Assembly: GCA_013397115.1 (NCBI GenBank)
Contig: VWZW01004039.1
Location: 196,062-260,061, forward strand
Length of the DNA stretch: 64,000 bases
Source: Edolisoma coerulescens
Taxonomy: Eukaryota; Chordata; Aves; Passeriformes; Campephagidae
Direction of reading: 5' to 3'
Under the pieces are notes generated by a model. The model saw nothing but the letters and a program-made list of their open reading frames with translations, did no database searches and was not told the DNA's origin. Below, piece after piece: positions 26,201 through 38,200 of this stretch; the first letter of the stretch is position 1; each line of letters begins with the position of its first letter. A program made the position numbers and the translations under genes.

Positions 26201-29200
26201 CTGGCAAAACCTGTGTAATGTGTGCTGGCTGGCTTTTAGGAAAGGTAGACAGGAGCTGAGGCCAGCAAGACAGTATTGATGCGTGTAATGATCTGTAGTA
26301 ATTCAGTTTGTATCTTCACTGCTCAGAACAAACATTGCAGTAGAATAGCATCAGGTTTGCTCTTGCTCCCACCATTATGGCTGTTTAAAACAGATCCACT
26401 GTTGTTGGAGCTTGGCCAGTGGGAAGGCCTTCCTTGTTTGCAGAAAGAATTCTTTAAAAACCTGAAAGTCAGCTTTCAGTTCAGAGAAAATGTAGAGAAC
26501 AGTTCAGCAGCTGTACATTACATTTTGGTCTCAATGCTCAGTTCCTCTTCAAACTTTGGAAAAGTGGGCTATTACTTACTTTTTAGCAGTGGCAAACTTC
26601 TCCACCTCCACAGTGAAGAGGCCAAGACAGGGTCTGCCCAGACAGATGGTAAATGTTCCTTTAGAGGGTAACAGATCTGAATCTTGGTTTTCCCCATGAG
26701 AGTGGTGTGTACACTCAAGCTGCTTCCCTGTGACTGCAGCTTCCCAAACCCAAGATGCTGCTCTGCCTGTGAGCTAAGAATTATTAATCACTGCATGTTC
26801 TGTAGCTTTTTGGAACCTGTCAAGCAGGACATGTAAATATGAAGGGACTTAAAACTGAATTTCTGGTTGCACTTAGGGAATTTGGACCACCAAATAGGGT
26901 ATCTAATGGGATGGTGTATATCTGTAGCTGTTTTTTAGGATTAATGCTGGCAATTTTTTCTGGCTTGCAGTTGTGTGTGTGTGTGTGTTGCTATAGCTAT
27001 TGATGTTTTGATGCTGATTCCTCTGGTGGCTGCAGGACGGGCAGATGATCGAGTGCCGCTGCTGCTACGGGGAGTTTGCCTTCGAAGAGTTGACTCAGTG
27101 TGCAGATGGTCACTTGTTCTGCAAGGAGTGCCTAATTAAATATGCTCAGGAGGCAGTTTTTGGCTCTGGGAAGGTAAGGATTTCACAACTGGAGAAGGGG
27201 GAAATAGATAATTGCTGTTGGGAGATGACATTGCTGTTTGTGTAGTGTTGTTGCTTAAAACAGATGTAACTGCACTGCCCAGGAAATACTTGAATGGAAT
27301 GGTGTCCTGAAATCCAAGTCAGTCTCACCATCAAGTGAAGCCAACAACTTTACAACTTTACAATGTGATCTTTGCACAGGATTTCAGGGTTACTAACCTT
27401 TTTTTTTTTTTTTTTTTCTCTATGCTTGGCAATTTGATCATTAGGAAAACTTTCTACAACGTTCATAGTAACAGAATAACTTGTTTGGCTTTTGTTTTCT
27501 ACTAAATAAACCAGTGGTATCTGCACAGAGGACACTTATCTCTGACTTGGCCAGTCTCCTTCTACCTAAGAGTGTTTGTCCTTCATAATATCACTGTGAT
27601 CCCAACTTAATTTGGGGGTTGGTTCCTCTATGGCACTACTAACCTACTCAGTCTCTGATTTAGCTAGCAATTATCCTGAGCTATAAACAAGTCATTAACC
27701 TGTTGTGAAGCATGTGTGCTCCTTTGCCTCAGGATATGATGCTCAAACTGTGGGATGCTGTTGTACTCTGGGATCCATTTCATGTAAATGTATAAACTGG
27801 CAGCTGTATTTTATATGACTTTATTGAAAAGAATGCACCGTGTGAGTGCTGGTTCTCAGCAGAGACTGTACAATAATAAAGGGCTGATACATGGTCACAG
27901 TGGACTTGGAGTGAATTGTGATCCCAGCTGGCAACAGCATCTTCCTGCCCAGTGTTTGTTTGAGGCCTGATTTGTTTAATTAGGCTTGTTCTTTCCATAG
28001 CAAACCCATTCTCTGGCAATCATCTTAGGCAGGTTTAGATGAGATATTGGGAAAAACATTTTTGTTATGAGGCCCTGGCACAGGTTACCCAGAGAAGTTG
28101 TGGATGCCTCATCCCTGGAAGTGTTCAAGGCCGCATTAGACGGGGCTTGGAGCAACCTGGTCTAGTGGAGGGTGTCCCTGCCCATGGCAGGGGTTTAGAA
28201 CTGGATGATTTTTAAGGTCCGAAAACCCAAATCATTGAGATCTGCTGACTTGAGCTCTTACTTTCTCTGAGCAAGGCTCTGCCCTGATTTGCTTGGAAAT
28301 GTTCTGGATCCTGAGTTGCTTTTTTGCTAATGTCATACTGAACCTGAGCTCTCTTTCCAACCCCAGTCAGAGCTCAGCTGCATGGAAGGCAGTTGCACGT
28401 GTTCCTTCCCCACCAGTGAGCTGGAGAAAGTGCTTCCAGAGAACATCCTCTGTAAATACTACGAGCGGAAAGCTGAGGAGGAGGTGGCTGCTGCCTGTGC
28501 AGATGAGCTTGTCAGGTGAGTGTCCCACAGAGAATGCTGCACTTACTGCTGTAGAAAACTGTTCCCTGAAACCTTACATTTGTGCTGACTCTGAAATAGG
28601 TAGCTTTTCAAGAGCTGGATTATAAATTCAGACTTCTGCCTTCCCAAGTCTGTTTTTATTCTGCCTTTGACTAGGAGCAGATTAAAATTCAATAGACTTG
28701 TCTCCCCCAAGACTTGCTTGCCAGCTCTGTGCTGATCCTCTAAATTACATGGTCAAAAGCAGTGCTGAGCATATAATATTTTGATTGCAAACAGGGAAGT
28801 GATCGAAGAAAGATGAGCAAAAAGGCAACAGTCAGCACATCCTGGCAACAGGCATTGGGTTGGCAGCCTTAGCAACTTCCACACAGCTATTTGACTAAAT
28901 CAGCTTTCAGCAAAGCTATGTTTGGCACTCTGCATTAATGGCATCTTGTTTTGGGCTACAGGTGTCCCTTCTGTAACTTCCCAGCTCTACTGGACAGCGA
29001 TGTGAAGCGGTTCAGCTGCCCCAATCCCCGCTGCAGAAAGGTAATTGGGGGATACTTCACATTTGGTCTCTTCTGGAGTGTTGGGCAGGAGAGCTGGGAG
29101 GACAACTCATCCTTCCTAGCAGCAGTATCTCACGTGACTGCATAGGGCAGCAGTCAGAGTGTTTGCTGGATCCTACTATCTTCTGGAAAATTGGGTTCCT

Positions 29201-32200
29201 AGATAGGTGACTTTTAGGGCACTGCTGATAAAAGAGAAGCAGGAGTCCTGTCTTTTCTTGGAAGATGTTGGCTAAAAAAGCCTGAGGGTGCCAGAGGTTG
29301 CTGTCATGCATATACAGAAAGGTTCTGGTTGAACATGGAACTGGATGTTTGTTAGTCAAAACCAAATTCTAATCTTATATGTAATCAAACTTCTGGAGAA
29401 TGAGCTGGAACAGCCTTACATGCTATGTTTGAGGGAATTGATATCTGCATTTTTCTTTTATGGGGTAGCTTGAATACAGATTCAGTTGGAAGTGACAAAA
29501 AAACTTGTTGGAAGAGCTGGTTGAAATGTCAGCCATTCAAAGGGCAGATCTGGCTCTCCCCAGTTGCCAATGGCCAAAAGAGGAGAATCATCAGGCCAAG
29601 TGGGGGAATGGAATGGGGAAAACTTGCTGCTTCTGCACCATCAGTTCTGGGGAGAAACAGAAGCACAGAAATGTTTCCCAGTCTCGTGAACAGATGCAGG
29701 ATCTTGCTTACATCTGGTGCCAGTGAAGCAGGGCAGGATCAGTGCTTGGCATGAAGCTACAAGGCCTCCTGCATCCGTGTAGCCACAACAGTGAATTCTC
29801 ATGAGATCTGAGATTCCTGCTAATCACTGAAATTCCTCCTGAGGGCATTAACCTTACACTTGTAGCTGCCAGAACTTTGGGTTCTCATTGATGTGGTATC
29901 ACCTTTTGCCTGTATTGAGAAGTTAATAGAAGGTTAAATTCTGTTGTCTGGAGAAGTTGAAGTTGCCAGCGCTGAACTCTGCAGTCTGGTGTGAAAATTG
30001 AACTTACTTGGGGGGAGAAAGCTGCTTATGAAAGATGCACAATTCTGTTTTAGATCCTGATCTCCAGATACGTTTTTTTAACGTCTACCCCCCTCATCTG
30101 AGAGGGGAATGTAGTGCAGATGGGTTGTCCCAGTGTTGGAGCAAGGAGGTTTGCTAGGCACTAGGTGGCAATGTTGATTCACGTTTAAATCTCAATTTTT
30201 TCCTAACTGTTTTTGCAAAAGCCGAGTTGTTTTCAAAATGTACGTATGTCAGCACTACAGAACAGAACTTGGGCTTGAAAAACATGAACCCTTCAATGGG
30301 CAGAATGAATTGAAGTCGCTTTTTCCCTAAAATGTGTAATGCAGCAGAGTAATCGTGGTTAGAGGGATCAGTGCTGAAATGTTCTTTTCCCACTGCTTTG
30401 CTGTTTCATTTCCTTCCTAGCGTACTGCCTGTTCCACCCTCCCTGGGGTTACAGCATTCCAGTGGGCTGGATTTCTGGTTTCCTGGACAGCTTGTGTTGA
30501 TTCATTAGCTGAAAATCTGCTGAGTAGCTTTGTGCTCTTCTTAGAAGTCTTTAATGACTTTAGGATTTGAAGTTGAGGGTGAGGAATTTGGAGAGCAGGA
30601 TGTGGTGTCTCGCAGCATCAGCTGCAGCAGTTCTTCATATTCCCTCTATCTCCTCTCTCTCCAGAATGAAGAATTTCAGTTAATGCTCTTGCTTGCAGGA
30701 AATGGTTGCCCTAAGGGAGGAAAGGGCTAATCTAGGGAACTCCACAGAGGTCGGAGAGGATGCATTGGCTTTGCTAGCAGTGCCTCTGGCAGACTCGATG
30801 GTGGTGATGACTGATCCTGGAAGGAGTCCCTCTCTGGTTGGAAGGACTGCACTCACACAGCTGAACCTAAAGCAAGGGGAAGGTCAAAATGTCTCTCCCA
30901 AAACCTCAGAGCTCTTTGAGGGTGGGGAGAGGAGGACCAGATGGTGGACCTGTTTGTATCCCTGTGCTCCATCACCTGGATCCTTTGTCTTGCTTTGGGA
31001 GTTTTTGTTGATACCCTCAGGCTCTCCATTAAATCTCGCAGGGAGGTTCGTTCATGTTTGGGCCAGCTATGGATACGTTGTAAAGCAAGTGATGTGAACC
31101 AGCTGGAAGCCTTTTCTTTGGCTGTGTGTCTGTGTGCTGGGCTCAAGAATAAGAACTCTACACATACCCAGGTCACTGCTTGTGCATCTCACCTGTAGTT
31201 TCAGTCATTTGCACCTTGCAGGGACCAAAATGTGGCTAATTGTAACCTGAGCAAGGAGCAGAGCTGCCCTGCCTCCTGTGAGTGCCTGGCTGCACGGGGA
31301 GCATGCAGATGAGCCGGCACCATCTGCCAGGGCCACTGTGTCTCCAGCTGTGTGGCGTCAAGTTTGGCTCCTGGTTAGGTGGCCAGGGCTTGAATCTTAA
31401 TATGACAAACAGCAGGGTGGAGGAAGAGCTTAGTTAGCCAAGGAAAAATGTTGTCCGGGCCGCCCTACGGATGTGTTCTCTGTGTGTGCAGTCTGAGCTG
31501 GTGCTGGGGGAGAGGCAGCTTTCACTCAGATTTGGCCAAGTATTGAGGGTTTGCTCTGTAATAAGCTGCTGACTGCACATGGAGCCAGGCTTCCTGGTGA
31601 CAGGAGGGGTGTTCCAGCCTGCTTGTTCGGCCTCCATCTTGGAGGGATCCCTGCATGGAAGCAGCTCTCAAATTTCTCATTTCTAAGGATGCACGTTTCT
31701 CCTCCCAGTGCTACAGAGCAGCCCAAAACTGGCAACTGTGGTGGAACAAGGAAAGGCACATGTTGCTGGTTGAGTTGTGCAGCACTGGGAGGTGAGTGTG
31801 CACTTCTGCATGGTGGGGGAAGTGCTCTTTCCCACCAGAAAAGGAAGTCCATCCTCTCTGCTCAGCCTCCCTCCTCCCAAGACCCCACAATGTTGAAGAC
31901 AAGGCTTTTGTTCCCAGCTGCTGCTGTTCCTGGTGCTGTGTTGTGGGAGAGGGAGATGGTTTCCCTTCTTTGCAGTCTCAGCACAAAGCACTGCAGGGCT
32001 TTCAGCCAGCAAGAGATGGGGAGCTGAAAGCTGCCGTTGCCATGGAAATAATGCATGCACGGAGCAGTGGAGAGCTTGAAACCCCCAGCACTCATTTCAT
32101 AGCCAGGCCACATTGTAGGGGCTTGTGTTTCCAAGACTCTTCCTGAAAACTCCGTTCCATAGCATGGAATTTTTATTACTTTATGGTACCCAGTTGTCTG

Positions 32201-35200
32201 GGTCAGTGCTGGCCGGGTGTAAGAGGTGATGGCATGTGGCTGCATGGTGTGGGATGGCATCGCCCTCAGCCTGGGCACCTGCCATTTCTGTGCATCCACA
32301 GTGGGTTTGGGGACTGCCTTGAGCATTGTTGTGCCTGTCTCAGATGGATAAAATCTCCACTCTTTTGCCTTTCATCTTCAGCTTAGGCTCTGGCCACCAG
32401 CAATCCTCACGTGCTTTAATTTGCAGCACTGAGACTTGGCGTTTTAGGGCATGCCTTTTTAAGCTGCTCTGTGTCTCGGGATTGATTTGGAGGTGCTGGC
32501 TAGGAACAGATGCACCCAGCTGCTTTTAGCCTTCATTTTCTGTTGGAAGTGAGACAGGTTTAAACTTGCACCGAGCTGTGCCTGAACACAGCTGCTCTTA
32601 GCAGGGCACCACCAGCACTGGTAACAAGCACAAGTCGTGCTGTGCTGTTTGCAGGGCTCTGACGGGAGTGGTCTTGCTGAAATAAATTACTGCTTGATCA
32701 ACAAGGCCTGAAGTTGCAGAAGGAGGTGAGGGGGATACTGTGACACCCGTGATCCCTGTACCTGGTGCAGCAAGGCACACGCTTGTGGTTCGGAGGTGGG
32801 TAACAAGGCACCAATGATCTGGTTAGGAGTGTTTTATAGAGTGCAGGGGGCCGTGTTTGTGTAATCCAGCACCCAGCAGCAGGGGATGTGTTCAGGATGA
32901 CACAGCTGTCCAAGGATGTCATCCAACACATACCACTGGGCCCATTACTTCTGTGCTAAAGGCTGGGCCGTGCTGCCCAGAGCTGCCCTGCCCGACTCCA
33001 GATGTGCTGTGGGTTTAGGCTTAAACTGTATCAGGATTTGTTGCTGGCAGGGTGCGTGTGCAACATGGAAAAAAAGATTGTCCTGGTTGGAGAAATTGAG
33101 CTTGTCCAGAATGCCTCAGAGTAGGATATACATATGGAGAATTACTTAATTCTCCTTGTTTTGCAACATGTTTTCCCAGCTGTTGAAGTCTGCTGTCTCA
33201 TTCAGCTTCCTGACAGCAGCGCAAACATTTTGAAAGTCCCGTGGCCCCATCTCATTCTCTGTTCAGACATTCTTATTGCTGTTATCCATATGTTTTTCCT
33301 TGAGCCTGTTTATTTGGATTTGATGGTTACTTGGAGCTTAGCCCCACAGCTTTAGTACAGAGCAGAGCCAAAGGTAGCATTTACTGTGGCAGACCCCTCT
33401 CTAATTTCTTCTTGGTGGCAATGACCTCAAGTCCCAAGTCCTGTGTTTAAATTCCCATCCTTCTGTGTCTCTTAGGAAAATTTGTTGGGACAAGGAAGAA
33501 AAGGAAATGCGGTGTGGATGACCTTACTACATGTCTTCATAGAATTACAGAATGGTTTGGGTTGAAAGGGCCGTTAAAGACCGTTCATTTTCACCCCCCA
33601 CCACGGACAGGGACACTTTCCACTAGACCAGGTTGCTTAGGGCTCTACCCAGCCTGGCCTTGAACACTTCCAGGGATAGGGCTTGGGAATGGAGCACTCG
33701 TGGCTGTGTCCACTTTGATCTGGAGACCTGTCTCCCACGTGTCCGTGCCAGCAGAACTCTCTAAGCCATCTTTTCATGGCTCTGCCATCTTCCTCCTGAG
33801 CGCTGCATCCCTGACACCTCCTGCTCCGGAGCTCTCGGCTGCGCCCTTTTTAAACTTGCAGCGTGCATGAGAACTCTCTGGGCGCTCTCGGTGCCAAAAC
33901 CACAACAAATGGCGAGTTTCCGTCTGTCAGCTCGGCTCAGCCCAGCTCAGGCTCTCCACGGCTGGGCAGGCGATTTTCATTTTTCTTCCATAAAAGGACA
34001 TTGAAGCTCGGCTGCAGCAGCGGTGCCGGTGCCGAGCCGCGGGCAGGGCGAGCGCGATGCTATCGGAGCGCGGCTCATTCCCCATCTCCGCAAAGGGATG
34101 GGCCGGAGGGAGGGACCAAGGTCAAAGGTGGGGTTGAGGTGATTGTAGGCAGCAGATAACAAACACCCCAGTAGGTTTTATTGCCGGGTTCTAAAGGGAG
34201 ATAGATAACAGGAGAGAGTTCGTGGTAGAGCAAACCTTAAAAGTACAGTCCCGTAGAGGAAGGGCACGTGCGCTGAACCGTGTGGGCCGTCCCATCGAGG
34301 CGGGGAGGGTCAGAGTTGCTTGGGGGGTGCTGAGAGTCAGGAGATCTTTTCATCCTCAGCTTTATGCTGGGCAAGCTACTTGTCCTGCGAGGAAACTGCA
34401 AGGGGAACGAGGGATAGCCATGTGCTGGGGGTACTGTGTTACGCCTTGATTTTTGCTGTGTGCTCAGACTGGGCAGGAGCAGTTACAAGAATTGAATGGT
34501 GCCAGCAGTCAGTTGCTCCTAAATGCCTCTTTCCAGAGAAGGAGGCACAATAATCAGCCCCAAATCACTGCTTGCCAACTTGTCACCCTTTGAGGCACAT
34601 AGGAAAGGGCTGTAGAAGCTCTGAGAATACCCCACCTGGAAAGAGGGTAGGAGTGGGCTGGGTTAATTGCTGTGGTGGGGTGGAGAGACTCCATCAGCGG
34701 GAGCTCAGGTGCTGCTTCTGCTTTAACAAGGTCAAGTCTATTTATGCAGTGGTATGTGGAAATGCTTCACTTGATAAATGAGTCTGACAGAGGAGGAGAG
34801 GGTGAGGCCCAGCCTGGAAATGGACCTGAGGAAAGAGGTCATATTAAATGGGGTATCTGTCTCTTGCAGGGGAAAAAAAAAAAAAAGCTGCTGAAAGCAG
34901 GAACTCAGACTAGGCCCTTTGAAAATGGACTCTGTAAGTCGGTGCAATTTCGAGCAACCAAGCTTACTCCTGTGCTTGCTTTCTGCCGTGTACAGCAATA
35001 TCCAGTCAGTGAAAAGCCAATTGAAAAGGCTGTTCACTGACCAGTGAGTGCCTCTCTGTCAGGTCCATACGAGGCAGCAGTGCTACCTTCCATTCATAGC
35101 CTTGTCCTTTGCTGGGGAAAGGTCCAGAAGTAATAGACTGAGTACAACTTCACGTGGAGGTAGAAATTTAAGCTTCAGCATCTTGTTTAGCCTTTTGTCC

Positions 35201-38200
35201 CTGGGCACAGGGAGCCTACAACTATTTAGGCAAAGGGAACACCAAGAGCAGCAGCACACCTGTGGTGGTCAGTTCTGGGGTATGATGACTGTCTTTGGAG
35301 ATAAGTGATGGATTCCATGAAGAATTGGATAAGAATACCCTGAGCGGGGTGTGAAAGACCCTTGGCTGCCTTGAATGTGGAAAATTGGTGGAGTGGCCTT
35401 GTAGCCAAATTCCTGAGGCTGGAAGGACCCTGAAAGCTGTAGTTGTGCTGAGGCTGAGACCTGCTGCAGGCTGAGATAAGCTGACAGCTTTGCCTTTTCC
35501 TCCTCAATCCCTTTGGAAATGAAAGGGACAAGAGGTTTTCTTCCATCTCGTGCAGACAAGAGTGGGAGTAATGTAACATAGTCACCCTAACATCAGGGAG
35601 AAACCCTAAATCTCTGTATGGACCAGAGTGCTCAGATTCCTTCATTTGTTTGATTTTTAAACAGTGAAGCAACTTTGCTCAGTCACTTGTCTGTCCCCAT
35701 AACAGGTAGCAGTGCCACTGAGCTGTCCTGGGACTGCTGTGAGCTGGGTACAGGTCCTTTCCACAGCAGTTTAAGGTTAAAACCCTGCCTAGTATATTTG
35801 CAGAGTGTTGGAGCAGGGTTATCATTTTGCTGCTGCAGTGGAAATGGATGTTGGAGGGGATGGAAAAAGGCTGTTCCCGAGGCAAATTAAAAACATTGTT
35901 CTGACCTTACTCAAGAAGCTGTATCTTCCCTCTCTTTCCTCCCCCTCACATTCCTGTCGTAGTAATCACTGATCTCTAACCTCAGCTTCATCTGCCACAG
36001 CTAACCACTTAAAAAATGCACTTAAAAACCCCCATACACCTCATTTTGCTGTACCTTAGTGCTTCCAGGGCAGAGTTATCTGTGATGGGGCGTGAGTCAG
36101 CAGCAGAGGTTTGGAATAGCTCCGTGTCAGGGCACTGATGACTCCTCTGGGCCAGAGCCTGAGATGGCCTAACCTGGTGCAGGGAGTGTGGGGAGGTGTT
36201 TTGCTTCTCCTTTCTGTTTGCACATAAACAGATTTCAGCAGATGACACAGTCATCAGACTTCCTGAGCTAACACAAGGCTGCTGCAGACGATGGCCATTC
36301 TGGAGGCTGTCAGTGGAGTTTGTTTCCTAATTTGGTCACAGTGTGTTCAGGGCTGGCCTGCTTTCCTTTTTTCTTTTTTTTTTTCTTCTTTTTAAAAACA
36401 CCCATCCTTTTCTCTCATTGTCGTGGAGAGGAAGCTGTTTGTATCTGAGAACCTCCAGCTCCTCTCACTTCCTCTCCACAGAGGAAGTGATACTTGAAAG
36501 GCCCAAAACACCACGCAGTTCTGAAGCTGACCTTTCCTTTTTTTTTTTTCTTCCTTTGCCATTCTTCCATGAGTTCATCTCAATGAGCCTGCTGGCTTTT
36601 TGTGCTTTCTGGGTAGTCATCTGAGCCCTTTGTGCTGGAGGACTTTGGAGTAGTTCTCTGAAGTGTCAGAGTGAGCTGTGCTACAGTTAAATTATAACAT
36701 TGATAAGCTTGATTTATTGAAATATATATTTCAAGAGGGAGTGACGTGTGATTTCAGGAAAGAGCACGTGTGTTGGTTTGTACATCATCACTCACAGAAG
36801 GCCTGGTACCATGTAGGAAGCTGTAAATGCCAAAAACCAGGAGAGAAGACCTTTCAGTGAGTTCAATTGTCTTACAAATCTTCCTTTAGAAGATCCCTGC
36901 TCTTCAGTGTTGGACCAGAGTCTGCCCCAAACAAGCTGCCTTCCTGGCATGCAGGAGATACTTCAGCCCTTCCACTCTTCATGGGAGTTTTCATTCAGCA
37001 GTAGGAACAGCCAAGGAATCCTCACTGAAGTTATAGTCTCCTTCATTGTTTTTGGTTCTATGCTGGACTTAGCAGGAACAGAAGGAGAAAATAAAAGGGG
37101 GGAAAAAACAAGTTCCCAGGTGATGCAGTTGAGGATGCAGTTCCAGCAGCTTTATTCAGTGGGATGGGGAGGATGGTGTGCCTTAGGTGGGGGTGAAGCT
37201 GTTGCTGTCAAGGGAGCTGCTGTCAGTTGGAGAAGATTCCCAGGCCTTGGAAGCACAGGGAAGTGCTGGGTTACCCATTCAAACCCAGCTCTATTTTAGG
37301 TTCATAGTACATGTCATAAACAGCTTCAGCAGAGCCTGGGGTTAAGGTGTGCCCGGAGCAGATGGATTAGTGGCATTAAAGGTTTGGCTATAGATGGGCA
37401 GGTACGGGCTGGTCTCAGCAGAAGTCCTCTGCAGAGAGGAAACTTCAGTGTGTGTCATGTGTGGGATCCCGGGTTACCGCTGATCTCCAAAACATGAGTA
37501 ACGGAGAAACAGGAACACCAAGTGGTGAGGCAGCAAGTTTAGAGGGGCAAAGGGAAGGTGAAACACAAGTTTACTTCTAATTTAGTAAAAATCACCTCTA
37601 TGTGTCATTCCTATTTGCATATTATCCTCTAATTAGCCATGACTGACTCTCCCATCACTTCCACCTGAAAGGAATGATATGTTTTGAAGTGTATGGTTTA
37701 TAATCTCAGTAGGCCAGCATTTCTCGTCCTTTTCTCCTTTCCCCTTCCAGTGCCCCCCAAAATGCATTCTCTTATTGCTTTTAACCTTCAAGCCTCTTTT
37801 CTTCTCTCTCTCTCTGTTACTACTCTTGCATTATTAATGGACTGTAGCAATTCAGCCAGAACACTGACATTACTAATTACTACTTGTAGCGGAGGAATGG
37901 GGAGCAAGATAGAAACTGGGTCAGGAAATGTTGTCATCATAAAATGATAGCATCAGAACTGGAGAGCAGAACTGTTTGTATGAGCAGGTTTGCATTGGAA
38001 ATGCCTCCTTCACCCCGGAGCACACCTGTGCACGCTCACCCTGCGCATCCTCTTTGCTTATTTGCTGCGTGCAGATGGGAAAAGCATCTCACACACAGAG
38101 AAGGGTTAATGGACCTGTAATTTCCAGCAGCAGAGAAATGGAGTGATGGGTTGTGTTCTGCCTGGCATCACTTCAAGCATCACAAAATTCACGTGCTCCT

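Larger units (their letters stand above)
27174..28366 (+). other. RNF216: RNF216 intron 11 (1,193 bp)
   Basis: This phase-0 intron ends in a strong CTCTCTTTCCAACCCCAG acceptor. It contains a TACTAAC followed by a T19 run (27391-27417) and a plus-oriented CR1 fragment (28031-28240) that ends 126 nt before exon 12. Confidence 0.92.

Noticed and set aside
31551..32326. Overlapping 154-158-codon open frames on both strands
   Set aside because: Two long frames on opposite strands of the same GC-rich stretch, neither with a known domain; most likely non-coding.
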